Below are positions 16,062-23,750 of a stretch of DNA of 43,745 bases, piece by piece. The number at the start of each line of letters is the position of its first letter. Within the stretch, counting starts at the first letter, position 1. The position numbers were made by a program, and so were the translations under genes. This DNA comes from Azospirillum brasilense (GTDB lineage Bacteria > Pseudomonadota > Alphaproteobacteria > Azospirillales > Azospirillaceae), in the NCBI RefSeq assembly GCF_003349955.1, contig NZ_QLKQ01000066.1:1-43745 (forward strand). Reading direction: 5' to 3'. The notes beneath the pieces were generated by a model. That model saw only the letters and a list, made by a program, of their open reading frames with translations. It made no database searches and was not told where the DNA came from.

Positions 16062-17465
16062 ATGTCCAAGCCGCGCACCCTGTTCGACAAGATTTGGGAC
16101 AGCCACGTCGTCCACCGTCAGGACGACGGCACCTGCATCCTCTACATCGACCGCCATCTGGTCCATGAGGTGACCAGCCCGCAGGCGTTCGAGGGGCTGC
16201 GGCTTGCCGGCCGTCCGGTGCGCCGTCCGGAAGCGACCCTCGCCGTTCCCGACCACAACGTGCCGACCACCGACCGCTCCAAGGGCATCGTCGAGGAGGA
16301 GAGCCGCATCCAGGTCGAGACGCTGGACAAGAACGCGCGCGACTTCGGCGTCCGCTACTTCCCGATGGACGACGTCCGCCAGGGCATCGTGCACATCGTC
16401 GGTCCGGAGCAGGGCTTCACGCTGCCCGGCGCCACCATCGTCTGCGGCGACAGCCACACGGCGACGCATGGTGCCTTTGGCGCCTTGGCCTTCGGCATCG
16501 GCACGTCTGAGGTGGAGCATGTGCTGGCCACCCAGACCCTGCTGCAGAAGCCGGCCAAGAACATGCTGGTCCGCGTCGACGGCGAACTGCCGGCCGGCGT
16601 GACTGCCAAGGACATCGTGCTGGCGATCATCGGCAAGATCGGCACCGCCGGCGGCACCGGCCACGTCATCGAGTTCGCCGGCGACGCCATTCGCGGCCTG
16701 TCGATGGAAGGCCGCATGACCGTCTGCAACATGGCCATCGAGGGCGGCGCCCGCGCCGGCCTGATCGCCCCGGACGAGAAGACCTTCGCGTATGTGATGG
16801 GCCGCGCCCTGGCTCCGAAGGCCGGCGCTTGGGAGCAGGCGGTGGAGTATTGGAAGACCCTGCCGTCGGACGAGGGCGCGGTCTACGACACCACCGTCGT
16901 TCTGAACGCCGCCGACATCGTTCCGCAGGTCACCTGGGGCACCAGCCCGGAGGACGTGCTGCCGATCACCGCGACCGTGCCGAACCCGGCCGATGTGGCC
17001 GACGCCGGCAAGCGCGCCGCCGTCGAGCGCTCGCTGGCCTACATGGGCCTGGAGCCCGGCCAGAAGCTGACCGACGTGAAGGTGGACACCGTCTTCATCG
17101 GCTCCTGCACCAACGGCCGCATCGAGGATCTGCGCGCCGCCGCGGTGATCGCCCAGGGCCGCAAGGTCGCCGAGGGCGTGCGCGCCCTGGTCGTTCCGGG
17201 CTCGGGCCTCGTCAAGGAGCAGGCGGAGGAAGAGGGTCTGGACAAGATCTTCACCGAGGCCGGCTTCGAGTGGCGTGAGCCGGGCTGTTCCATGTGCCTC
17301 GCCATGAACGCCGACCGCCTGTCGCCGGGCGAGCGCAGCGCCTCGACCTCCAACCGCAACTTCGAGGGCCGCCAGGGCCGCGGCGGACGCACCCACTTGC
17401 TCAGCCCGGCCATGGCCGCCGCGGCGGCGGTGACCGGGCATCTGACCGACGTGCGCAGCCTGTAA
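16062..17465 (+). CDS. leuC: 3-isopropylmalate dehydratase large subunit
   Basis: 467 aa. With LeuD it isomerises 2- to 3-isopropylmalate in leucine synthesis, using a 4Fe-4S cluster. Cluster cysteines are visible in FIGSCTNGRIEDL and EPGCSMCLAMN; the substrate-binding segments CGDSHTATHGAFGALAFGIG and SNRNFEGRQGRGGRTHLLSP are intact. ATG follows a GAGAGAG ribosome site. leuD is not in this window, although in many relatives it lies just downstream; a terminator and a WYL regulator follow instead. Confidence 0.98.
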   Translation: MSKPRTLFDKIWDSHVVHRQDDGTCILYIDRHLVHEVTSPQAFEGLRLAGRPVRRPEATLAVPDHNVPTTDRSKGIVEEESRIQVETLDKNARDFGVRYFPMDDVRQGIVHIVGPEQGFTLPGATIVCGDSHTATHGAFGALAFGIGTSEVEHVLATQTLLQKPAKNMLVRVDGELPAGVTAKDIVLAIIGKIGTAGGTGHVIEFAGDAIRGLSMEGRMTVCNMAIEGGARAGLIAPDEKTFAYVMGRALAPKAGAWEQAVEYWKTLPSDEGAVYDTTVVLNAADIVPQVTWGTSPEDVLPITATVPNPADVADAGKRAAVERSLAYMGLEPGQKLTDVKVDTVFIGSCTNGRIEDLRAAAVIAQGRKVAEGVRALVVPGSGLVKEQAEEEGLDKIFTEAGFEWREPGCSMCLAMNADRLSPGERSASTSNRNFEGRQGRGGRTHLLSPAMAAAAAVTGHLTDVRSL

Positions 17466-17492
17466 GCTCTTACGGTCCGCTGGTACGCCCGG

Positions 17493-17533
17493 AGCGGGGA
17501 TGGCCTTCCAGCCGTCCCCGCTTCGTCGTTTTT
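17493..17533 (+). terminator. leuC terminator
   Basis: AGCGGGGA (17493-17500) pairs with TCCCCGCT (17515-17522), and a five-T run follows at 17529-17533. It ends the leuC transcript only 15 nt before the next gene, so that gene's own promoter must overlap the hairpin or it depends on read-through. Confidence 0.7.
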
Positions 17534-17547
17534 AGGGGCATCCTCCG

Positions 17548-18237
17548 CTGTCGCGCGCCGAACGCCTCATCGACCTGATCCAGTGCCTGCGACGCCACCG
17601 CCGGCCGGTCAGCGGGCATGTCCTCGCCGACGAACTCGGCGTCAGCCTGCGCACGATCTACCGCGACATAGCCACCCTCCAGGCCCAGGGCGCCCGCATC
17701 GACGGCGAGCCGGGCGTCGGCTATCTCCTCCAGCCCGGTTTCCTGCTGCCGCCGCTGATGTTCGCGGAGGAGGAGATCGAGGCGCTCGCGCTGGGCATCC
17801 GCTGGGTCGCCGACCGGGCGGACGGCGCGCTGGGGGCGGCGGCGCAGAACGCGCTCGCCAAGATCGCGGCGGTGCTGCCGCCGGACCTCCGCGACCGCAT
17901 GGACGCCTCCGCGCTGCTCATCGGGCCGGGAGAGCCGATCGTCGGGGACGGCGTCGACCTCGCCGTCGTCCGGCGGGCCATTCGCGGCGAGCGCAAGCTG
18001 TCCATCGCCTACCGCGACCGCGACGGGGCCGCCAGCGAGCGCGTCGTCTGGCCCTTCGCGCTCGGCTTCTTCGACAGGCTGCGCGTCCTGGTCGCGTGGT
18101 GCGAACTGCGCGGGGCGATCCGCCATTTCCGCGCCGACCGCATCGTCTCCGTGACGGCGCTGGAAGACCGCTACCCGCGGCGGCGGCAGGCGCTGCTGAA
18201 GGAATGGCGCGAGGCCGAGGGCATCCCGGCGCGGTGA
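17548..18237 (+). CDS. YafY/WYL-family transcriptional regulator
   Basis: 229 aa. N-terminal winged helix-turn-helix (VSGHVLADELGVSLRTIYRDIATLQ), then a WYL domain with the ligand-binding core around RRAIRGERKLSIAYRDRDG and VVWPFALGFFDR. Similarity to family members begins at SRAERLIDLIQ, immediately after a CTG codon at 17548; no ATG, GTG or TTG lies between the upstream TAG (17533) and this point, so CTG is the likely start. It precedes a VOC gene whose promoter holds a perfect palindrome, a common YafY-VOC arrangement. Confidence 0.85.
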   Translation: MSRAERLIDLIQCLRRHRRPVSGHVLADELGVSLRTIYRDIATLQAQGARIDGEPGVGYLLQPGFLLPPLMFAEEEIEALALGIRWVADRADGALGAAAQNALAKIAAVLPPDLRDRMDASALLIGPGEPIVGDGVDLAVVRRAIRGERKLSIAYRDRDGAASERVVWPFALGFFDRLRVLVAWCELRGAIRHFRADRIVSVTALEDRYPRRRQALLKEWREAEGIPAR

Positions 18238-18256
18238 GCGCGCCCGCGCACGACTG

Positions 18257-18273
18257 CTGACAGAAACTGTCAG
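18257..18273. promoter_or_regulatory. Operator-like palindrome upstream of VOC gene
   Basis: CTGACAG-AAA-CTGTCAG is a perfect 7-3-7 dyad between the WYL regulator and the VOC gene, 70 nt before the VOC start. The position and symmetry suit a binding site for the adjacent WYL regulator. Confidence 0.7.
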
Positions 18274-18343
18274 TGTGGTGCCGTAGCTTGGTCTTCACCG
18301 GACGGGATCGCCCGGACCGGAGACCAAGCGAGGACACCAGCCC

Positions 18344-18721
18344 ATGTTCAGCGCCAACATCATCCTTCTCTATGTGGACAGCCCGACCGACAGCGCCGCC
18401 TTCTACGCCGGCCTGACCGGCAAGCCGCCGGTCGAGGCGTCGCCCACCTTCGCCATGTTCGCGCTGGACTCCGGCGTCATGCTCGGGCTGTGGTCGCGCC
18501 ACACGGTGCAGCCGGCGGCGTCCGTTGGACCGCTCGGCGGCAGCGGCGAGATCGGTTTCCGGGTGGCGGACGCCGCGGCGGTGCAGGGCCTTCACGACGA
18601 CTGGGCGCGGCGCGGCCTGACCATCGCCCAGCCGCCGACCGCCATGGACTTCGGCCACACCTTCGTCGCGCTGGACCCGGATGGCCACCGCCTGCGCGTC
18701 TTCGCCCCGACGGAAGCGTGA
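18344..18721 (+). CDS. VOC-family (glyoxalase-like) protein
   Basis: 125 aa vicinal-oxygen-chelate protein. It begins ANIILLYVDSPTDSAAFYAG, has the central strand MFALDSGVMLGLW and ends FGHTFVALDPDGHRLRVFAP. Members of this size are glyoxalase-, bleomycin-resistance- or dioxygenase-like dimers; the metal ligands are not clear enough to choose. Probably controlled by the upstream WYL regulator through the palindrome at 18257. Confidence 0.88.
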   Translation: MFSANIILLYVDSPTDSAAFYAGLTGKPPVEASPTFAMFALDSGVMLGLWSRHTVQPAASVGPLGGSGEIGFRVADAAAVQGLHDDWARRGLTIAQPPTAMDFGHTFVALDPDGHRLRVFAPTEA

Positions 18722-18729
18722 GGTCCGCC

Positions 18730-19170
18730 ATGGATCGGGCCACCGCCAGCCGCAGCTGGATCACCGTCGCCTCCGCCGAGCATGTCCGGCGGGGGCGGGC
18801 GGAGGGCTTCATGCAGGTCTGCCACGGCAAGGCGGCGCCGCTGCGCCGCATCCGCCCGGGGGACCGCGTCGCCTACTACTCGCCGACCGAGCGTTTCCAG
18901 GGAAAGGACCGCCTGCAATCCTTCACCGCCGTGGGGATCGTGCGGGATGGTGCCCCTTACCCGTTCGATATGGGCGGGGGATTCGTGCCCTTCCGCCGCG
19001 ACGTGCGGTGGCTGGACGGGCGGGAGACGCCGATCCTGCCCCTGCTCGACCGGCTGGACTTCTCCGCCGGGGTGCAGAACTGGGGCTATCCGTTCCGCTT
19101 CGGGCTGTTCACGGTCACTGACCGCGACCTGGACACCATCGCCGCGGCCATGGGGGCGGACCTTCCCTGA
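18730..19170 (+). CDS. EVE-domain protein (UPF0310)
   Basis: 146 aa single EVE domain, a PUA-like fold that in relatives binds modified bases in nucleic acids. Conserved stretches are WITVASAEHV, GFMQVCHGK, RIRPGDRVAYYSP and GYPFRFGLF. It starts 8 nt after the VOC stop, whose GAGG is its ribosome site, so the two are co-transcribed and likely share WYL control. Confidence 0.88.
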   Translation: MDRATASRSWITVASAEHVRRGRAEGFMQVCHGKAAPLRRIRPGDRVAYYSPTERFQGKDRLQSFTAVGIVRDGAPYPFDMGGGFVPFRRDVRWLDGRETPILPLLDRLDFSAGVQNWGYPFRFGLFTVTDRDLDTIAAAMGADLP

Positions 19171-19192
19171 CCGGTCACCGCGACCGGGGGCT

Positions 19193-20524
19193 TCAATCCC
19201 CCCGCCCGCGGCTTCGTCCCATCAGCCCATCCGGGCGGTAGATCAGGAAGAGGGTAAGCAGGCCGAAGGCCACGATGTCCTTGTAGGCGATGGCGAAGTA
19301 GGCCGACCAGAAGGTTTCCACCAACCCCAGCAGAGCGCCGCCCAGCATGGCGCCGGGGACCGACCCGATGCCGCCGACCACCGCGGCGGCCAGCGCCTTG
19401 AAGCCGATCAGATAGCCCGTGTAGAAATTGACCCCGCCATAGTAAAGCGCGATCACCGCACCCGCCGCCGCGGCCAGCGCCCCGCCCACCGCGAAGGTGG
19501 TGGCGACGGTGCGGTCGACATCCACCCCGACCAGCTCCGCCGCCCCCACATCGTCGGCGCAGGCGCGGTGGGCGCGGCCGTAGGCGGTGCGCTGCATGAT
19601 CGCCCACAGCAGGGCGTAGAGCCCGCCGGTCATCAGCAGGATCACGGCCTGCGAGGTCAGGGCGGTGACGGTGAAGGCGCCGTCGCTGAGCAGCTCGTGC
19701 CGGTTGGCCAGGAATTGGGCGGGCCACCAGTCGCGGGCGCCGTGCAGAAGCCGCATCCCCTCCTGATAGGCGATGGACAGGCCGACGGCGGCGATCAGCG
19801 GCGTGTGGTTGTGGGCGCGGCGCAGGCGGCGGAACACCAGCCGGTCCATGGTCCAGCCCTGGACGGCGGTGAAGGCCATCACCGTGGCGAAGACGCCCAG
19901 TACCGCCAGCGGCATCCCGCCCAGCCCGGCCATGCCCAGCGCCGCTGCCCCCATGGCGGTCAGCATGGCGCCGATCATGGTCAGTTCGCCCATGGCGAGG
20001 TTGATCTGCCCGAGGATGCCGTAGACGAGCGTGTAGCCCAGCGCCAGCAGCCCGTAGACGCAGGCCACCGTGGCGGCGTTGATGACCTGTTGCAGGAAGA
20101 ACAGCAACGGCGCCCAGTCCGTTTGCGGCCTGCGTTCCGCTCCGCCCGACTCCGGCGGCAGGCCGAGGCGGGCGGCGGGCAGGCCGGCCCAGATGCGCAG
20201 CATGGCGAATTGCATGGGCCGCAGCCGCCCCATGCGGTCGGTCGCCACCATCACCAGCTCATGCCGGCGCGAATCGAAGAAGCGTCCGCCGAAGCGGCAG
20301 GCGATCCAGTGGGTGCCGGAATCGGTGCGGTAGGTGAGGCGCAGCGCCGGCTCGTCACCGCCCAGCGCTTCCGTGCCCAGGATGGTGACGGGTCCGGAGT
20401 CGAAGGCGGGGATCAGCTTGCCGCACAGCGTGGCCTGATCGCCGTCCACGCCGCAGCCGGTCAGCAGCAGCGCGACGACCAGCAGGAGAAAGGGCGGGAA
20501 CAGGCGCGGCGGACGGCGGTGCAC
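19193..20524 (-). CDS. LivH-like ABC permease fused to an N-terminal lipoprotein-type region
   Basis: 443 aa. Residues 1-24 form a lipoprotein signal (LLLVVALLLTGCG, lipobox Cys24), followed by an extracytoplasmic stretch of about 110 residues with CGKLIPAFDSGPVTILG. From about 140 on it is a LivH-type branched-chain amino acid permease (INAATVACVYGLLALGYTLVYG, GQINLAMGELTMIGA, and GFKALAAAVVGGIGSVPGAM near the end). Classical LivH is about 300 aa and lacks this region. No LivM, LivG, LivF or binding protein is nearby, so its partners must be elsewhere. Confidence 0.82.
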   Translation of the reverse strand: MHRRPPRLFPPFLLLVVALLLTGCGVDGDQATLCGKLIPAFDSGPVTILGTEALGGDEPALRLTYRTDSGTHWIACRFGGRFFDSRRHELVMVATDRMGRLRPMQFAMLRIWAGLPAARLGLPPESGGAERRPQTDWAPLLFFLQQVINAATVACVYGLLALGYTLVYGILGQINLAMGELTMIGAMLTAMGAAALGMAGLGGMPLAVLGVFATVMAFTAVQGWTMDRLVFRRLRRAHNHTPLIAAVGLSIAYQEGMRLLHGARDWWPAQFLANRHELLSDGAFTVTALTSQAVILLMTGGLYALLWAIMQRTAYGRAHRACADDVGAAELVGVDVDRTVATTFAVGGALAAAAGAVIALYYGGVNFYTGYLIGFKALAAAVVGGIGSVPGAMLGGALLGLVETFWSAYFAIAYKDIVAFGLLTLFLIYRPDGLMGRSRGRGD

Positions 20525-20608
20525 GGCGGAGGAACCTCGGCCGGTTGTTCGTTCGCTGGAGAATCTATCGGTTCCCGCTGTGAAACGCCAGCCGCCGCCT
20601 TGCGGCTG

Positions 20609-21346
20609 TCAGTAGCGGGCGTTGACGAAATACAGGCCGTCGGGCGGGGCGGTCGGCCCGGCGGCGGAGCGGTTGCGGGCCTCCAGCGCGCGGCGCAGAT
20701 CGTCGGCGCTCCACTTGCCGGCTCCGACCAGCTCCAGCGTGCCCACCATGTTGCGCACCTGATGATGCAGGAAGGAGCGGGCGGCGGCGTGCACCCGCAC
20801 CTCGTCGCCGACCCGCTCGACGGCCAGCCGCTCCAGCGTCTTGACCGGGGAGTTGGCCTGGCAGAGCGCGGCGCGGAAGCTGGTGAAGTCGTGCCGGCCG
20901 ACCAGGACCTGAGCGGCTTCGTGCATCGCCTCGGCGTCCAGCGGACGCATGACGTGCCAGGCGCGGCCCGTTTCCAGGGCGAGCGGGGCGCGGCGGTTGA
21001 CGATGCGGAAGACGTAGCTGCGCCCCAGGCAGGTCATGCGCGCGTGGAACTCCTCCGGCACCGCCTCGGCCTGCAGGACGGCGACGGGGGCGGGCCTCAG
21101 GTGGAAGTTCAGCGCGTCGCGCAGCTTCAGCCCGGTGAAGGGCTTCTCCAGGTCGAAATGGCAGACCTGCCCCAGCGCGTGCACCCCGGCGTCCGTCCGT
21201 CCGGAGGTGTGGACGCGCACGGTCTCGCCGGACAGGCGCTCGATGGCTTCCTCCAGCGTCTGCTGGACGGAGGGGCCATTGTCCTGCCGCTGCCAGCCGA
21301 CGAAGGGTCGGCCGTCATATTCGAGGGTCAGTTTCCAGCGCTGCAT
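20609..21346 (-). CDS. truA: tRNA pseudouridine(38-40) synthase
   Basis: 245 aa. Makes pseudouridine at positions 38-40 of the tRNA anticodon arm. The catalytic Asp is in SGRTDAGVHALGQV; LEYDGRPFVGWQRQ at the N terminus and SFLHHQVRNMVGTL in the C-terminal half are conserved. Its start codon overlaps the 3' end of fmt by 19 nt, which fits the def-fmt-truA operon. Confidence 0.97.
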   Translation of the reverse strand: MQRWKLTLEYDGRPFVGWQRQDNGPSVQQTLEEAIERLSGETVRVHTSGRTDAGVHALGQVCHFDLEKPFTGLKLRDALNFHLRPAPVAVLQAEAVPEEFHARMTCLGRSYVFRIVNRRAPLALETGRAWHVMRPLDAEAMHEAAQVLVGRHDFTSFRAALCQANSPVKTLERLAVERVGDEVRVHAAARSFLHHQVRNMVGTLELVGAGKWSADDLRRALEARNRSAAGPTAPPDGLYFVNARY

Positions 21347-22353
21347 GCGGCGTCGCCGAGACGGGTGCCGACGGGCAGGGCGAAGCCGCGCAGCAGGGCG
21401 GCGCCGTCCACCGGGGCCTTGCCGGGCCGTTGCACCAGGGTAAGGCGCACGGCGCCGTCGGAACAGGCCACGGTCAGGCGGTCGTCGAGCAGCGTGCCGG
21501 GCGCCGCCTTGCCGAAAATGAGGCCGGATTCTTTGGTGTTCTTTTCGGGGGTCGGAAACATGACCGCACCGTCCGGCGGCGCCAACTCGGCTTTCAGGAC
21601 CTTGATGCGCTCCACCCCGCCGGTCGGCGTCGGGGCGTCGAACCAGCAGCCGGGCCAGGGGGTGAGGGCGCGGACCTGCCGCTCGACGAAAGCGGCGTCG
21701 CGCGTCCAGTCGAGCCGGCCATCCTCGCGCGTCAGCTTGGCGGCGTAGGTCACGCCCGCCTCGGGCTGCGGCTCGGCGGTCAGGCGGCCGGCGTCGAGGC
21801 CGTCGAGCGCCTCGACGATCAGGCGGGCGCCCATGTCGGCCAGCGCGTCGTGCAGGCTGCTGGCGGTGGTCTCGGCGGTGATCGGCACCGCGTCCTTCAG
21901 CAGCATGGCGCCGGTGTCCAGCCCGATGTCCATTTGCATGATGGTGATGCCGGTCTCGGCGTCGCCGGCGAGGATCGCGCGCTGGATCGGGGCGGCGCCG
22001 CGCCAGCGGGGCAGAAGCGAGCCATGCACGTTCAGGCAGCCCAGCCGCGGCGCGTCGAGGATCGGCTGCGGCAGGATCAGCCCGTAGGCGGCGACCACCG
22101 CGGCATCGGCCTTCAGCTCGGCGAACTCGGCCTGGGCCTCGGCGTTGCGCAGCGACTTGGGCGTGCGCACGGGGATGCCGCGCTCCTCGGCGAAGCGGTG
22201 GACCGGGGATTTCTGGACCTGCTGACCGCGCCCGGCGGGGCGGGGCGGCTGGCTGTAGACGCAGACCACCTCGTGCCCGGCATCGGTCAGGGCGCGCAGG
22301 CTGGGCACGGCGAAATCCGGCGTGCCCATGAAAACGAGGCGGAGCGGCGTCAT
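21328..22353 (-). CDS. fmt: Methionyl-tRNA formyltransferase
   Basis: 341 aa, about 30 more than usual. It formylates initiator Met-tRNA using 10-formyl-THF. Active-site segments are FMGTPDFAVPSL, AAYGLILPQPIL, LNVHGSLLPRWRGAAPIQ and MQMDIGLDTG. In the C-terminal OB-like domain, between LKAELAPPDG and APGTLLDD, lies an extra segment of about 20 residues (including PTPEKNTKESGLIFG) encoded by a locally AT-rich stretch; the rest matches family layout. Co-transcribed after def (25 nt). Confidence 0.96.
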   Translation of the reverse strand: MTPLRLVFMGTPDFAVPSLRALTDAGHEVVCVYSQPPRPAGRGQQVQKSPVHRFAEERGIPVRTPKSLRNAEAQAEFAELKADAAVVAAYGLILPQPILDAPRLGCLNVHGSLLPRWRGAAPIQRAILAGDAETGITIMQMDIGLDTGAMLLKDAVPITAETTASSLHDALADMGARLIVEALDGLDAGRLTAEPQPEAGVTYAAKLTREDGRLDWTRDAAFVERQVRALTPWPGCWFDAPTPTGGVERIKVLKAELAPPDGAVMFPTPEKNTKESGLIFGKAAPGTLLDDRLTVACSDGAVRLTLVQRPGKAPVDGAALLRGFALPVGTRLGDAACSAGN

Positions 22354-22378
22354 GAAGGGTCGTCCAACGTCGGTAAGG

Positions 22379-22885
22379 TCAGGCGCGCTGCATCTTCTGG
22401 ACTTTGCGCAGGATCATGTTGCGCTTCAGCATCGACAGGTAGTCGACGAACAGCACACCGTTCAGATGGTCGATCTCGTGCTGGATGCAGGTCGCCAGCA
22501 TGCCGTCGGCCTCGATCTCGCGGGTCTCGTTGGTCTCGTCCAGATAGCGGACGCGGACCGAGGACGGGCGGGTGACTTCGGCGTACTGGTCGGGCACCGA
22601 CAGGCAACCCTCCTCGCACACCGACGTCTCGTCCGACTTCCAGACGATTTCCGGGTTGGCGAGGCGGATGGGGTTCGGCTTCTCGTCCTTCTCGTGCACG
22701 TCCACGACGATCACCCGCTCCAGGATGCCGATCTGCGGCGCGGCGAGGCCGATGCCCTTCGCGGCGTACATGGTCTCGACCATGTCGTCCATCAGCTTGG
22801 CGATGCGCGCGTCGACCTTTTCGACGGGCTTCGCCTTCTGCTTCAGGACCGGGTGCGGGGCGACGAGGATATCCAGAACGGCCAT
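22379..22885 (-). CDS. def: Peptide deformylase
   Basis: 168 aa type I deformylase that removes the N-formyl group from new proteins. All three signature motifs are present: GIGLAAPQIG, EEGCLSVP (metal Cys) and QHEIDHLNG (HEXXH metal site). First gene of the def-fmt-truA set, functionally linked because Fmt adds the group that Def removes. Confidence 0.98.
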   Translation of the reverse strand: MAVLDILVAPHPVLKQKAKPVEKVDARIAKLMDDMVETMYAAKGIGLAAPQIGILERVIVVDVHEKDEKPNPIRLANPEIVWKSDETSVCEEGCLSVPDQYAEVTRPSSVRVRYLDETNETREIEADGMLATCIQHEIDHLNGVLFVDYLSMLKRNMILRKVQKMQRA

Positions 22886-23002
22886 GGGAACTCAGCAACG
22901 GTGCGTGGAGGTGCGACAATCCGTCAAAATATGAGGGGCGGGCCACAAGGTCAAGGAAGGCGCACAGCGCACCCCGCCGCGACCCGCCGATGCGGCCGCA
23001 CC

Positions 23003-23233
23003 TCAGAGGGGCGAGCGGGTGATCGACTTGATGGGGCCGCGCGGGTTGCCGGACATCTCGGCGATCTTGCGGTCCTGCTCCTCGATGAAGCCGCGGGCCG
23101 GCTCGTCGCCGTCCAGCCCGCCGACCAGCGTGCCGGGAACCTTGCGGTTGGAGGTGCGGGCGCCGTCTTGGTACAGAACGTCGAACAGCACGAAGGCGCT
23201 GTCCACCGGCTGTTTCTTCTTGGTCTTGGCCAT
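23003..23233 (-). CDS. Small protein, unknown function
   Basis: 76 aa, basic N terminus (MAKTKKKQP), then VLFDVLYQDGARTSNRKVP and a C-terminal PRGPIKSITRS. No signal peptide or membrane segment. The gene has a GGGG-type ribosome site, lies between csp and def and is probably a conserved lineage-specific protein. I recognise no domain. Confidence 0.6.
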   Translation of the reverse strand: MAKTKKKQPVDSAFVLFDVLYQDGARTSNRKVPGTLVGGLDGDEPARGFIEEQDRKIAEMSGNPRGPIKSITRSPL

Positions 23234-23283
23234 GGGGGGAACTCCGAACGTCAGAGGGTGCTTGTAGAAGAAAAGCGCGCAAC

Positions 23284-23311
23284 GGAAAAGGGCACCGGTT
23301 TCCCGGTGCCC
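23284..23311 (-). terminator. Terminator of the cold-shock gene
   Basis: A perfect 9-bp stem (GGGCACCGG / CCGGTGCCC, 23290-23311) with a 4-nt loop, followed on the minus strand by TTTTCC. It sits 28 nt after the csp stop. Confidence 0.8.
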
Positions 23312-23339
23312 CCTCCGATGCCGAGTCTTGAGACGTGGC

Positions 23340-23549
23340 TCAGACGGCCTTCAGGTTCTCCGCCGAGGTCTTGCCGCGCTTCGGATCGCGCTGCTCCTCG
23401 TAGGACACCTTCTGGCCCTCGTTCAGGCTGCGCAGGCCCGCGCGCTCGACCGCGGAGATGTGGACGAAGACGTCCGCGCCACCGTTGTCCGGCTGAATGA
23501 AGCCATAACCCTTGGTGCTGTTGAACCACTTGACGGTACCGACGGGCAT
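23340..23549 (-). CDS. Cold-shock domain protein
   Basis: 69 aa single cold-shock (OB-fold) domain that binds single-stranded nucleic acid. RNP-1 is KGYGFIQP and RNP-2 is DVFVHISAV. The start MPVGTVKWFNSTKGYG has a GGAGAG ribosome site; an upstream in-frame ATG is ignored. Monocistronic, with its own terminator at 23284. Which of the several csp paralogues it is cannot be told. Confidence 0.95.
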   Translation of the reverse strand: MPVGTVKWFNSTKGYGFIQPDNGGADVFVHISAVERAGLRSLNEGQKVSYEEQRDPKRGKTSAENLKAV

Positions 23550-23750
23550 GATTGCTCTCCGATTAGTATGAAAGGCGCCGCATCGGCCGGTGCGGCGCAT
23601 CAGACTGTGTCCAGGCATAGCGACGATCTGGGCACCCGAAGGCGTAGCAGGCCGGCAGTCCGAAGCAGAATGACAGGAGGGAAATTGGGACCGCTCCCGT
23701 CCTTTGCAAGGCGAAACAAGACGGGCAAATCTGGGTTGCGGGGTGCAACC

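Noticed and set aside
18782..21748. A 988-codon plus-strand open frame
   Set aside because: It runs antisense to livH and truA and across the EVE gene; it contains long charge-poor His/Gln/Arg stretches typical of high-GC shadow frames.
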